Origin: JAGNLM01 sp964439835
GTDB lineage: Bacteria > Pseudomonadota > Gammaproteobacteria > JAABTG01
Assembly (NCBI GenBank): GCA_964439835.1
Contig: CAYTPQ010000014.1
Location: 1 to 64,000 of the forward strand
Direction of reading: 5' to 3'
Length of the DNA: 64,000 nucleotides
Shown here in pieces: positions 26,101-34,254 of the stretch. The notes beneath the pieces are model-generated. The model made no database searches. It had not been told where the DNA came from and saw nothing but the letters and a program-made list of their open reading frames with translations. Both the position numbers and the translations under genes were made by a program. The stretch's first letter is position 1, and every line of letters starts with the position of its first letter.

Positions 26101-28722
26101 ATGATCGAGTCCCACTTCAGCACCGGAATTCCCGCGCTGGACCGCGTCTTTCGCGGGCTGCTCCCCGGCGACAATCTGGTCTGGCAGGTGGACCAGATGG
26201 ACGACTTCGCCCCCTTCGTCCCGGCCTACTGCCGGGCCGCCCGCAAGGCCGGCCGCAAGCTCGTCTACTTCCGCTTCGCCGAGCACCCGCCGCTGATGGA
26301 CGAGTGCGACTGCGGCGAGGTCCACCGCCTGGACCTGGCCCGGGGCTTCGAGCGATTCATCACCGAGGTCCGAACGGTGATCCGCGAGGCGGGGCGCGGC
26401 ACCTTCTTCGTCTTCGACTGCCTCTCCGCGCTGGCCGAGGCCTGGTCGAGCGACCGCATGCTGGGCAACTTCTTCATGCTCACCTGCCCGTACGTGTACG
26501 ACATGGAGTCGCTCGCCTACTTCCCGCTGCTGCGCGGGCTGCACTCGGCCCAGGCCACCGGCCCGATCTTCCGGACCACCCAGATCATCACCGAGGTCTA
26601 CCGGCACCGGGACGTGGTCTACATCCAGCCGAGCAAGGTCGAGCACCGCTACTCGCCGACCATGTACATGCTGCACGCCTGGGAGGGCGAGAGCTTCCGG
26701 CCGATCTCCGAGAGCTCGACCATCGCGGAGATCCTGACCGAGCGGCCCTGGGCGGGGCTCGACTCGGTGCGCTTTCGCCTCGGCAAGTGGAACCGCACGT
26801 TCCTGCAGGCGGAGCGGGTGTGGGAGCTGCTGCAGCGCGGCGAGAAGCCCGCCGTGGACCCCGATCAGCTCTTCCACAGCCTGCTGCGCATGGCCTTCAC
26901 CCGGGACGAGCGGGTCCTGCGGCTGGCCGAGCAGTACCTCGACCTCGGCGACGTGCTCGGGATCTGGAAGCGGATGATCGGCACCGGCCTGATCGGCGGG
27001 AAGTCGGTCGGCATGCTGCTCGCGCGGGCGATCCTGCGCAAGACCGAGCCGCGCTGGAACACGCTGCTCGAGGCCCACGACTCCTTCTACATCGGCTCCG
27101 ACGTCTTCTACTCGTTCCTGGTCGACAACGGCTGCTGGCTCCACCGGCAGAAGCAGCAGTGCCAGCCGGCGTTCGCGGACGATCTGCACGAGGCCCGTCG
27201 ACGCGTCATCACCGGCAAGTTCCCAGACGAGATCGTCACCGACTTCTCGGAGATGCTCGACTACTTCAGTCACTCGCCGATCATCGTGCGCTCGAGCAGC
27301 CTGCTCGAGGACAGCTACGGCAACGCCTTCGCCGGCAAGTACGAGAGCGTGTTCTGCGCGAACCAGGGGTCGCGGGAGAAGCGGCTGGACGACTTCATGG
27401 CCGCGGTCAAGACCATCTACGCGAGCACCATGAGCGAGAAGGCGCTGCGCTACCGCGAGCAGCGTGGGCTGCTCGAGCGGGACGAGCAGATGTCGCTGCT
27501 GGTCCAGCGCGTCTCCGGAAGCCGCTACGGCAACCTGTTCTTCCCCCAGGTCGCGGGCGTCGGACTCTCCGTGAACCCTTACGTCTGGAACAAGCTGATC
27601 GATCCGCGGGCGGGCATGGTGCGTCTGGTCTTCGGTCTGGGCACGCGCGCCGTAGACCGCTCCGACGACGACTACACGCGGGTGGTCGCGCTCAACGCCC
27701 CCCAGCGCCGCCCGGAGAGCGACGTCGACGAGGTCCGGCAGTTCTCCCAACGCCGGGTCGACGTGATCGACCTGGACGCGAGCCAGGTCGTGGCGGTCGA
27801 GTTCAACGAGATGGCCGAGCGCGGGTACGACCTCCCGCTGCACGTCTTCGCCTCGCCCGACCAGGCGCTGGCCCGGCGGGCCGCGAGGGACGGCCGGCCG
27901 GCCCCGACGGCCCAGTTGCTCACCTTCGAGCACCTGCTCTCGAAGACCGCATTCGTGGCCGACATGCGGCAGATGCTGCAGGTCCTGGACGGGGCCTACC
28001 AGTACCCGGTGGACCTGGAGTTCACGGCCAACTTCTTCGACGAAGGCCAGTACAAGATCAACCTGGTGCAGTGCCGCCCGCTGCAGGTCGCGGCCGACGT
28101 CGCCGCTGCCAGCCTGCCGGCCGCCATGGCGCCGCAGGACGTGGTGCTGGAGGCTTGCGGGGCCGTGATCGGCAAGAGCCGTCAGCACCCGATCGACCGG
28201 GTGGTCTACGTGACCCCCTCGGTGTACGGGCAGCTGCCGACGCAGGACCGCTACGCCGTCGCCCGTCTGATTGGACGGATCCTGCACGCGGGGGGGGATT
28301 CCCGCTCGCGGCGCATCATGCTGGCGGGTCCGGGGCGCTGGGGCACGACCATGCCGATGCTCGGGGTGCCGGTCTCCTTTGCCGAGATCGACACCGTGTC
28401 GGTGCTGTGCGAGATCGTGGCGATGCGCGAGAACCTGGTGCCCGACGTGTCTCTCGGCACCCACTTCTTCAACGACCTGGTGGAGATGGATATCCTCTAC
28501 CTGGCCCTGTTCCCGGGCCGGGCCGGCAACGGCTGGAGCCTCGAGTTCTTCGAGCAGTCGCCCAACCGCCTGACCGAGATCGTCCCGGACGCGGCCCAGT
28601 GGGCGCACGCGGTGCAGGTGATCGACCTCCCGGCGCAGCAGGCACCCGAGACGACCTTGACGCTCTGGGCCAGCTCGCTCGATCAGAAGGTGCTCTGTTA
28701 CCTGAGCCGCGCGGCCGGCTAG
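26101..28722 (+). CDS. KaiC-like domain fused to PEP-synthase ATP-grasp domain
   Basis: An 873-residue cytoplasmic protein. Residues about 1-230 look like a KaiC/RecA-type fold: STGIPALDRVFRGLLPGDNL matches the strand before Walker A, but the P-loop itself is absent (VDQMDDFAPF), while the Walker B-like strand TFFVFDCLSAL remains. Residues about 295-690 match the PEP/pyruvate-binding domain of PEP synthase and PPDK: GGKSVGMLLA, IIVRSSSLLEDSYGNAFAGK, LVQRV and NLVQCRPLQV. The swivelling phosphohistidine domain and the PEP barrel are missing. The C-terminal region (about 700-873) has GPGRWGTTMPMLGVPV and SLGTHFFNDLVEMD, conserved in relatives but unassigned. GAGG stands 6 nt before the ATG. The reaction is unknown; it is followed by mog. 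Confidence 0.8.
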   Translation: MIESHFSTGIPALDRVFRGLLPGDNLVWQVDQMDDFAPFVPAYCRAARKAGRKLVYFRFAEHPPLMDECDCGEVHRLDLARGFERFITEVRTVIREAGRGTFFVFDCLSALAEAWSSDRMLGNFFMLTCPYVYDMESLAYFPLLRGLHSAQATGPIFRTTQIITEVYRHRDVVYIQPSKVEHRYSPTMYMLHAWEGESFRPISESSTIAEILTERPWAGLDSVRFRLGKWNRTFLQAERVWELLQRGEKPAVDPDQLFHSLLRMAFTRDERVLRLAEQYLDLGDVLGIWKRMIGTGLIGGKSVGMLLARAILRKTEPRWNTLLEAHDSFYIGSDVFYSFLVDNGCWLHRQKQQCQPAFADDLHEARRRVITGKFPDEIVTDFSEMLDYFSHSPIIVRSSSLLEDSYGNAFAGKYESVFCANQGSREKRLDDFMAAVKTIYASTMSEKALRYREQRGLLERDEQMSLLVQRVSGSRYGNLFFPQVAGVGLSVNPYVWNKLIDPRAGMVRLVFGLGTRAVDRSDDDYTRVVALNAPQRRPESDVDEVRQFSQRRVDVIDLDASQVVAVEFNEMAERGYDLPLHVFASPDQALARRAARDGRPAPTAQLLTFEHLLSKTAFVADMRQMLQVLDGAYQYPVDLEFTANFFDEGQYKINLVQCRPLQVAADVAAASLPAAMAPQDVVLEACGAVIGKSRQHPIDRVVYVTPSVYGQLPTQDRYAVARLIGRILHAGGDSRSRRIMLAGPGRWGTTMPMLGVPVSFAEIDTVSVLCEIVAMRENLVPDVSLGTHFFNDLVEMDILYLALFPGRAGNGWSLEFFEQSPNRLTEIVPDAAQWAHAVQVIDLPAQQAPETTLTLWASSLDQKVLCYLSRAAG

Positions 28723-28737
28723 GCGGAGCGAGGAGGA

Positions 28738-29310
28738 ATGCCGGTGTACGCCGAGGCGACGGTCGGACTCTGCTCGATCAGCGACCGGGCGTCGAGCGGG
28801 GTGTACCAGGACGAAGGGCTCCCGGCGCTGCGGGCGTGGCTCACCCGGGTGCTCCTGAACCCGGTCCGGTTCGTCGAGCGGTTGATCCCCGACGAGCGGG
28901 GGCTCATCGAGCAGACCCTCATCGAGCTGGCCGACAAAGAAGGGTGCTGTCTCGTGCTGACCACGGGGGGGACCGGTCCCGCCCCCCGGGACGTGACGCC
29001 GGAGGCGACGCTTGCCGTGGCGGACCGGGTGCTGCCGGGCTTCGGCGAGGCCATGCGGGCGGTCAGCCTGCGGTACGTGCCGACGGCCATCCTCTCGCGC
29101 CAGGTGGGGGTGACGCGCGGCGCCTGCCTGATCCTGAACCTGCCGGGGCAGCCGAAGGCGATTCAGGAGACCCTCGACGGGGTGTTCGCCGCGGTGCCCT
29201 ACTGCGTCGACCTGATCGGCGGCCCCTACCTGGAGACGCGCGAAGACCTCCTGCGGGCCTTCCGCCCGAAGTCGGCGCGCCGTCCCTCCCCCGACACCCC
29301 GGCGGGCTGA
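28738..29310 (+). CDS. mog: Molybdopterin adenylyltransferase
   Basis: A 190-residue MogA/CinA-fold enzyme that adenylates molybdopterin before molybdenum insertion. It closely follows E. coli Mog: GLCSISDRASSGVYQD at the N-terminus, VLTTGGTGPAPRDVTPEATL, and LILNLPGQPKAI. It ends FRPKSARR plus a short tail. Two starts compete: the ATG at 28738, with GGAG 9 nt upstream, and a GTG at 28744 that has AGGAGG at an ideal 7 nt. The gene follows the PEP-binding fusion by 15 bp, suggesting cotranscription. Other molybdenum cofactor genes are absent except the distant moeB-like gene. Confidence 0.93.
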   Translation: MPVYAEATVGLCSISDRASSGVYQDEGLPALRAWLTRVLLNPVRFVERLIPDERGLIEQTLIELADKEGCCLVLTTGGTGPAPRDVTPEATLAVADRVLPGFGEAMRAVSLRYVPTAILSRQVGVTRGACLILNLPGQPKAIQETLDGVFAAVPYCVDLIGGPYLETREDLLRAFRPKSARRPSPDTPAG

Positions 29311-29320
29311 CCCCGACCCG

Positions 29321-29352
29321 CGGAAAAAAGAAACCCGCCGAAAGGCGGGTTC
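29321..29352 (-). terminator. Intrinsic terminator for the GGDEF gene
   Basis: An 8-bp perfect stem AACCCGCC/GGCGGGTT with a GAAA loop as written on the plus strand (29332-29351). On the minus strand it is followed by TTTCTTTTTT. It lies about 160 bp past the minus-strand diguanylate cyclase stop; the same hairpin may also help end mog transcripts coming the other way. Confidence 0.75.
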
Positions 29353-29513
29353 AAAGAGTTAACGCATGGCGATTGGCCGATTCCGAAACCCGAGGCGGGC
29401 GCCGCACACAGAACACCCCCCGCAAGATCCCGTCGTCGCGCGGGCGGATTCTCCCTGCCCCGGGGGTACCCGCAAATGATCTAGCTCAGGTGCCGGTCAT
29501 CCCCGGGGCGGCG

Positions 29514-31085
29514 TCACCCCAGCTCGCAGCGGTTGCGACCGGCTTGCTTGGCCCGATAGAGGGCTCGGTCGGCGCGCTCGAATGCCGTCGCCGGGGTGTC
29601 CCCCTCGCGGAACTCCGCAATGCCGCAGGAGACCGTGACCGCGACCCGGTGATCGCGGTAGTGGAACTGGCGGTCCTCGACCGCGCGCCGGAGTTTCTCC
29701 GCAACGGTGGCGGCGGCCCGCAGGTCGGTCTTCGGGAGCAGCACCACGAACTCCTCGCCGCCGTAGCGGGCGATGAAGTCTGCCTCCCGCAGATGCTGGG
29801 CCAGGCCGTCGCTGATGGCCTTCAGGGCCTTGTCACCGGCGGTGTGGCCGTAGCGGTCGTTCAGTAGCTTGAAGCGGTCGACGTCGAGCACGAGGACGGC
29901 GAGCGGGTCGAGATAGCGTTTCCAGTGCGCGAACGCCTGCAGGACGCGCTCCTCGTAGGCGAGTCGGTTGTGCAAGCCGGTCAACGGGTCGCGCACGGCC
30001 CGCTCCCGGGCCCGCTGCAACCGCTCCCGCAGGCGGCCGGTCTCGGCCACCAGGCGGCCGAGGCGCTCAGCGGTCGCCCGGGCCCGCGCCTCCGCCTCCT
30101 GGTGGCGCTGGCCCTCGACGCGCAGGTGCTCGCTGACGTGGGCCTCGACGGTCGCGAGCCCGGACCGCACCGCCTGCTTCAGGGCGTCCAGGTCTCTTGC
30201 TCGTTCGACCGACACGCGCATCGCCGCGAAACGCTCCTGGACCTGCTCGCTCAGCGCCTTGCGCCCGCCCTGGGAGGCCTCACGGTCGGCCTGGGCGCGG
30301 GACAGGTTCTCCCCCAGCTCGGCCAACCGCTCGCTGACGTCGCTCAGGAAGCTCTGCAGCCCGCGTCGCTCCTCCTCCAGGCCCCTGCGGGCGCTCGCGA
30401 CCACCTCCGCGACGGCCTCGATCAGGGGCGGGAGCTCGGCTGGGGGAAGCGGCCGGGACAGCCGCTCGCGCAGCGCCGCAGTAGTGCCGCCCTCGTCGGG
30501 TAGGTCCAGACGCAGGAGGATCTCCAGCAGGACCTGCTCCGGGCGGACGACCTCACCGGAGGTGGCGGACCCGGGTGCGGCGCCGCCTCCCGGCTTGCCC
30601 GGCGGCAGGGGGCCGGACTCCGCGAGCGCCCGCCGGAGCAGGCGGGCGACGTCCTTCAGGCTGGCGTCCGGGGTCGAGCTGCTCCCGCCGCCCTCCAGCC
30701 GGCGGCGAAGCGTGGCCGCGTCGGCAGCGAGAGCGGAGGGGACTTCGATCTCCGCGAGCAGGGCCGCCAGCGTCGTCTCGGGACGGCCCCCGCCCTTGTC
30801 TTGGCCAGGGCTGCGCAGGGCGGCGTCGGCCAGGTCACTCGCGACGGCGGCGACCGCCCGGCTGTCACCCCCTGCCCGCCCGGCGGTCCGCAGCCGCTCC
30901 AGCTGGTTGCCGAGCCCCGGATAGGCCTCTGCGGTGGCCGCCGCCAGGCGTACAACCGCCCGCTGCAGCAGCTGCTCGGCCTCCGTCCACTGGCGCTCCT
31001 TCTGCTCGAGCTCGTCCAGCCCTCGCAGGTAGCGGGTCTTCCAGTAGTCGACCTGGTCTTCTGCTCTGGGTTTAGCGAGCGGCAT
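29514..31085 (-). CDS. Diguanylate cyclase (GGDEF domain)
   Basis: A 523-residue cytoplasmic protein whose last about 170 residues form a GGDEF domain that makes cyclic di-GMP from two GTP. The active-site loop is GGEEF at 442-446, and an inhibitory I-site RxxD (READ, 433-436) stands exactly five residues before it, so product feedback is expected. The N-terminal about 340 residues are helical, with coiled-coil stretches around 230-350 and no recognised sensor domain or membrane segment. It overlaps the end of dsbA by 14 bp, so the two are probably cotranscribed, an unusual pairing. A terminator lies downstream. Confidence 0.9.
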   Translation of the reverse strand: MPLAKPRAEDQVDYWKTRYLRGLDELEQKERQWTEAEQLLQRAVVRLAAATAEAYPGLGNQLERLRTAGRAGGDSRAVAAVASDLADAALRSPGQDKGGGRPETTLAALLAEIEVPSALAADAATLRRRLEGGGSSSTPDASLKDVARLLRRALAESGPLPPGKPGGGAAPGSATSGEVVRPEQVLLEILLRLDLPDEGGTTAALRERLSRPLPPAELPPLIEAVAEVVASARRGLEEERRGLQSFLSDVSERLAELGENLSRAQADREASQGGRKALSEQVQERFAAMRVSVERARDLDALKQAVRSGLATVEAHVSEHLRVEGQRHQEAEARARATAERLGRLVAETGRLRERLQRARERAVRDPLTGLHNRLAYEERVLQAFAHWKRYLDPLAVLVLDVDRFKLLNDRYGHTAGDKALKAISDGLAQHLREADFIARYGGEEFVVLLPKTDLRAAATVAEKLRRAVEDRQFHYRDHRVAVTVSCGIAEFREGDTPATAFERADRALYRAKQAGRNRCELG

Positions 31086-31755
31086 CCGTCGTCGAGCGGG
31101 GGGCTGACAGTGCCCTGTGCTCTTGTGCGACGAGTGCGTCGACAACTTTAAGCGTGTTAGCGAAGGTGCCGGTCAGGCTGCCCGAGGTCCGGTACTTCCC
31201 GTTCACCACCACTGCCGGGACGCCGTCGACCCCGTACCGCTGGGTGAGGGCTACGGCCTGCCGGGTCTTCGACTGGACCCCGAAGGACCCCCAGGCCCGC
31301 TCGAAATCGGCCTCCGGGACACCCCGCTCGACGAAGAAGGCAGCGAGCCGCTCCTTCGTGTCGAGCGGCCGTCCGGCCTTGTGATAGGCCTCGAAGAGCG
31401 GGCCGTGGACCCGGTCGAGCACGCCGAGCGCCTGGGCGGTGTAGAACGCCTGGGCGTGCAGGAGCCACAGCCGGTTGTTGGCGAACACCGCCGGCAGCCG
31501 GGTGAAGACGACGTGGGGCGGCTTCTTCGCGAGCCAGCGCTCCAGGTAGGGCTCGAACTCGTAGCAGTGGGGACACCCGTACCAGAACAGCTCGACGACC
31601 TCGACCTTGTCGGGGTACTGGGTCGGCTGGGCCGGCACGATGGCCTCGTACTGCCCCTCCAGCTCAAGCTCGACAGCGGCAGCCGGGTCGGTGACTGCCG
31701 TGATAGTGCCCAGAAGGAGGGCGGACACAGCTAGGATTGCGGTGGTCCGCTTCAT
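31072..31755 (-). CDS. dsbA: Thiol:disulfide interchange protein DsbA
   Basis: A 227-residue periplasmic thioredoxin-fold oxidase that introduces disulfides into secreted proteins. A signal peptide spans residues 1 to about 27. The active site C61-P-H-C64 lies in ELFWYGCPHCYEFEPYLE, and the cis-proline loop is GVDGVPAVVVNGKY. It is followed, with overlap, by a diguanylate cyclase. In gammaproteobacteria dsbA is commonly near cytochrome c4, as here. Confidence 0.95.
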   Translation of the reverse strand: MKRTTAILAVSALLLGTITAVTDPAAAVELELEGQYEAIVPAQPTQYPDKVEVVELFWYGCPHCYEFEPYLERWLAKKPPHVVFTRLPAVFANNRLWLLHAQAFYTAQALGVLDRVHGPLFEAYHKAGRPLDTKERLAAFFVERGVPEADFERAWGSFGVQSKTRQAVALTQRYGVDGVPAVVVNGKYRTSGSLTGTFANTLKVVDALVAQEHRALSAPRSTTDAAR

Positions 31756-31786
31756 TCAGGGGCTCGCCGGGGGCATGGCGTGCACG

Positions 31787-31859
31787 CGCGCCCCGCGGGC
31801 AGCGATGCCGCGGGGCGCGGGTGGGCAGAAGCGATGCCGGCCGGCAGCGTGCCGGCCGG
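31787..31859. other. Two perfect GC-rich hairpins between cytochrome c4 and dsbA
   Basis: Hairpin one has a 12-bp stem, CGCGCCCCGCGG (31787-31798) with CCGCGGGGCGCG (31808-31819). Hairpin two has a 10-bp stem, CCGGCCGGCA (31837-31846) with TGCCGGCCGG (31850-31859), and ends one base before the cytochrome c4 stop. There is no U tract, so they look like mRNA 3' stabilisers or pause sites rather than classic terminators. Confidence 0.6.
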
Positions 31860-32474
31860 TCAACCGTGCAGACCGTAGATGTACTGGGCGAGCGCCTTGA
31901 TCTCCCGATCGGTCAGGCGCTCGGCGATGCGACGCATCATCGCGTTCGGGTCGTTTTCACGAGCGCCGCTGCGGTAGTCCTGCAGCGCCTTGGCGACGTA
32001 GGCCGGGTGCTGGCCCGAAAGCGCAGGGAATCGGGCCATGGGGTTCCCGGCGCCGGAAGGGCCGTGGCAAGCCATACAGGCCGCAACACCCGTGCCCGAG
32101 TTGCCGCCCCGGTACAGCCGCTCGCCTTGCTTCACGACCGCCGGGTCAGCGGCCCCCGGACGCACCTTCTGAGCGGCGTAGTAGGCCGCCAGGTCGGCGA
32201 TGTCCGTCTCGCTGAGCGGCGCCGCCTGGCCGTTCATGATCGCGTTGACGCGCTTCCCGGCCTTGAAGTCCGACAGTTGCTTCTCCAGATACCATGCACC
32301 CTGACCGGCCAGCTTCGGCCACTCGGCGTTGGTGCTGTTGCCGTCGACGCCGTGGCACGCAGCGCAGGCGGCGGACTTGGCCTTGCCGGCCAGCGCATCG
32401 CCTGCGACTGCCGGCCCGGCCGGCAGGAGGGTCAGAGACGCCGTCAGCGCGGCAGCTACCGATAGGGTTCGCAT
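31860..32474 (-). CDS. Cytochrome c4
   Basis: A 204-residue periplasmic di-haem cytochrome. A signal peptide ends near residue 24 (AVAG). Haem sites are C37-x-x-C40-H41 and C133-x-x-C136-H137, each at the start of one of two similar cytochrome c domains; candidate Met ligands are M80 and the NAMM region near 180. Cytochrome c4 shuttles electrons to terminal oxidases (cbb3 or others) in proteobacteria. The start ATG at 32474 gives a standard signal sequence. It follows the small c553-like cytochrome in the same direction. Confidence 0.93.
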   Translation of the reverse strand: MRTLSVAAALTASLTLLPAGPAVAGDALAGKAKSAACAACHGVDGNSTNAEWPKLAGQGAWYLEKQLSDFKAGKRVNAIMNGQAAPLSETDIADLAAYYAAQKVRPGAADPAVVKQGERLYRGGNSGTGVAACMACHGPSGAGNPMARFPALSGQHPAYVAKALQDYRSGARENDPNAMMRRIAERLTDREIKALAQYIYGLHG

Positions 32475-32565
32475 CGCGGCTTCGTTCCCCTCTCGCTGGT
32501 TCAGCGGTGCGAGCACCGATGACCGAACCGCGCTGTCGCCCGGCCCGGCCTCCGGCGACAGCCCG

Positions 32566-32889
32566 CTACTTGCAGGCCTGGCTCGCGTAAAACGCCGCGA
32601 GGTCGGCGATGTCCTGGTCGCTCAGGTTGGCGACCATTGGCTTCATGGTCGCGGCCTGCCCACCGGTCCGCTCACCGGCCTTGTAGGCCTTGATCGAGGC
32701 CACGAGGTATTGGGCGTGCTGCCCGGCGAGCTTGGGGTACATCGGCGCGGCAGCGTTCCCGTCGGGGCCGTGGCAGCCCGCACACGCGGCGGACTTGGTT
32801 TTGCCCGCGGCGGCGTCGCCCTGCGCGAGGGCGGTACCCCAGGCGCCCGCCAGGGCGCAGGCCAGAGCGGCTACGATGACCTTCGTCAT
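32566..32889 (-). CDS. Small class I cytochrome c (c553-like)
   Basis: A 107-residue periplasmic mono-haem cytochrome. The signal peptide ends at about A22. The haem site is C36-x-x-C39-H40, and MKPMVANLSDQD carries the axial Met. Its sequence closely resembles one half of the neighbouring cytochrome c4 (SAAC..CHG.DGN.....P.LAGQ...YL...), suggesting a shared origin. GGAGAAC precedes the ATG. The -35/-10 pair at 32978-33007 probably drives this gene and cytochrome c4. Confidence 0.92.
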   Translation of the reverse strand: MTKVIVAALACALAGAWGTALAQGDAAAGKTKSAACAGCHGPDGNAAAPMYPKLAGQHAQYLVASIKAYKAGERTGGQAATMKPMVANLSDQDIADLAAFYASQACK

Positions 32890-32977
32890 GTTGTTCTCCT
32901 GATTCGCTGGTGGCAGTCACCCGGCCCCGGGTCGGCGACCATCGCAACCGATGGCCAGGCTTGAGAATGGGCCAGTG

Positions 32978-33007
32978 GATATACCAGCCCGGACCCGTCG
33001 CGGTCAA
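32978..33007 (-). promoter_or_regulatory. Sigma70-type promoter of the cytochrome c genes
   Basis: On the minus strand TTGACC (33007-33002) is followed after 18 bp by TATATC (32983-32978). The predicted start near 32971 leaves an about 80-nt leader before the c553-like gene. It lies just past the U tract of the upstream RNA-like unit, separating the two transcription units. Confidence 0.62.
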
Positions 33008-33041
33008 CCGAGCGGCGGTGGCCAGCGGCCGCCCTGCGGGC

Positions 33042-33247
33042 AAAAAAAAGCCCCGGCTCAACAATCGGGGGGAAGGGTAATAAACCGGGGCGTAACTTAC
33101 CCGGCTGGGGTGGCCGGGTCGGGTTCCCGCCCAGGGAGGTCGGGCGGGGAGCGCAGATCCTGCGCTCTACCGAAATAGACAGGACATCCTGCGAATTAGT
33201 TCCCCGCGACGGAAACCCCAACCGGACAGGGGACCGTTCGCGCCTCA
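33042..33247 (-). ncRNA. Candidate structured small RNA
   Basis: An about 205-nt minus-strand unit without an open frame. Successive stems (plus coordinates): 33205-33242 (CGCG/CGCG, ACGG/CCGT, CCCC/GGGG), 33149-33155 with 33161-33167 (7 bp, loop GGATC as RNA), 33126-33132 with 33142-33148 (7 bp), 33099-33105 with 33113-33119 (7 bp), 33075-33080 with 33097-33102, and a final 33051-33055 with 33066-33070 followed by eight U. The 3' arm GCCCCGG could alternatively pair with 33085-33091. A TATACT -10 lies at 33259-33254, just before the first stem; the -35 is poor. No known family (6S, tmRNA, SRP, RNase P) fits. Confidence 0.5.
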
Positions 33248-33331
33248 GCTCTAAGTATACGCCCGCTGTCGAGCACCGGCATCGCGGTCCTCGCCCGCGC
33301 GCTTCCTTGAGAACTACGAGGGCGAGTCTGG

Positions 33332-34114
33332 CTACCGCGCCTCATCCCCGAGGACCGCCAACATCGCGGGGTGGCGGGCGTTGACCCAGCGCTCGCGAGG
33401 CGAGGTGTTTACCCAGCCCCGGACCTCGATCCGCCTGCCCTTAAGACTGGCCGGCTGCAGGGCGGCGAAGTTTCCCAGGTCCCGCTTCTCGATCCGGACG
33501 GCGAACCCGTTGTCCAGATTGAGCCACCAGGCGTTGCGACCTTCGCCCACGCGCGCCACCCGGCCGGTCACGAACCAGAAGCCCTCTGCCGCCGGCGGCA
33601 GGCGCGCCGGCTCGGTGGGGCGGAAACGGGCGTCGCCCCAGATGCCGCGGCCGGCGGCCCGCACGGACTGCTCGGCCTCCCGATAGCACGCCCAACGCCA
33701 GGCGTTGGGCGGCACGACGATGCTGGCCGCGAGACCTCGGGCCACGAGCTCACGCTGCACGTTGGTGCCGTCCGGGAGGAACACGTGGGCCAGGGTCCGA
33801 CCGTGCGGGTCCTCGCGCTCCGCATCGAAGCGCAGGCCGATCCGAGTCCCCGGTCCGGCGAGGTCCTCTAGTGCCCGGCGCGCTGCGGTGGCGAAGGGCT
33901 CGGCCGGGCGCTCGTCGCGACCGGCCTCGGGGGCGTTGACGCCGACCAGCCGAACCCGGCGGCCGTCCGAGAGGCTCAGGGTGTCGCCGTCCAGGACGGA
34001 GCGGACCTCCGCCCAGGCGTCGATTCGGTCCGCGGGACAGACCTCGCCCGCAGCCGCGGGGAGCGGCCCCAGCAGGAGAGCGAACAGAAGGGCGCGTAGC
34101 CGGCCCCGGGTCAC
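33332..34114 (-). CDS. Secreted thermonuclease-family nuclease
   Basis: A 260-residue protein with a signal peptide (about 1-22) and a staphylococcal nuclease-like domain: VRSVLDGDTLSLSDGRRVRL, VGVNAPE and DPHGRTLAHVFLPDG carry the calcium Asp and catalytic Arg/Glu positions. The C-terminal about 80 residues (GFWFVTGRVARVG...IEVRGWVN) look like an OB-fold, as in other proteobacterial SNase proteins. It probably cleaves nucleic acid in the periplasm or outside. The start taken is the GTG at 34114 directly before the signal sequence; no strong ribosome-binding site is seen, so the start is less sure. Confidence 0.85.
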   Translation of the reverse strand: MTRGRLRALLFALLLGPLPAAAGEVCPADRIDAWAEVRSVLDGDTLSLSDGRRVRLVGVNAPEAGRDERPAEPFATAARRALEDLAGPGTRIGLRFDAEREDPHGRTLAHVFLPDGTNVQRELVARGLAASIVVPPNAWRWACYREAEQSVRAAGRGIWGDARFRPTEPARLPPAAEGFWFVTGRVARVGEGRNAWWLNLDNGFAVRIEKRDLGNFAALQPASLKGRRIEVRGWVNTSPRERWVNARHPAMLAVLGDEAR

Positions 34115-34193
34115 GCCGGGATGCCGGCGTCCCGGCTCGGGGCTGTGTCCCCAGCCCTTCCGGCCCCGGGCGGGTCGGACCGAGGTGCACCAA

Positions 34194-34222
34194 TAGAAAA
34201 GGCGTCCGGGTGGACGCCTTTC
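34194..34222 (-). terminator. Intrinsic terminator of rpmE
   Basis: A perfect 10-bp stem AAAGGCGTCC (34198-34207) with GGACGCCTTT (34212-34221) and a 4-nt loop. On the minus strand it is followed by TTTTCTATT, about 35 bp past the rpmE stop. Confidence 0.85.
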
Positions 34223-34254
34223 CCGACCGCCCGGTCGAGGCCGGGCGCCGTCCA

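Noticed and set aside
25741..28608. Antisense 955-codon frame opposite the PEP-binding gene
   Set aside because: It lies antisense to a gene with clear family motifs and shows no recognisable domain.
33042..33247. 6S RNA, tmRNA, SRP RNA or RNase P RNA
   Set aside because: No closed long rod with a central bubble, no tRNA-like end with CCA, and no SRP tetraloop or RNase P core sequences.
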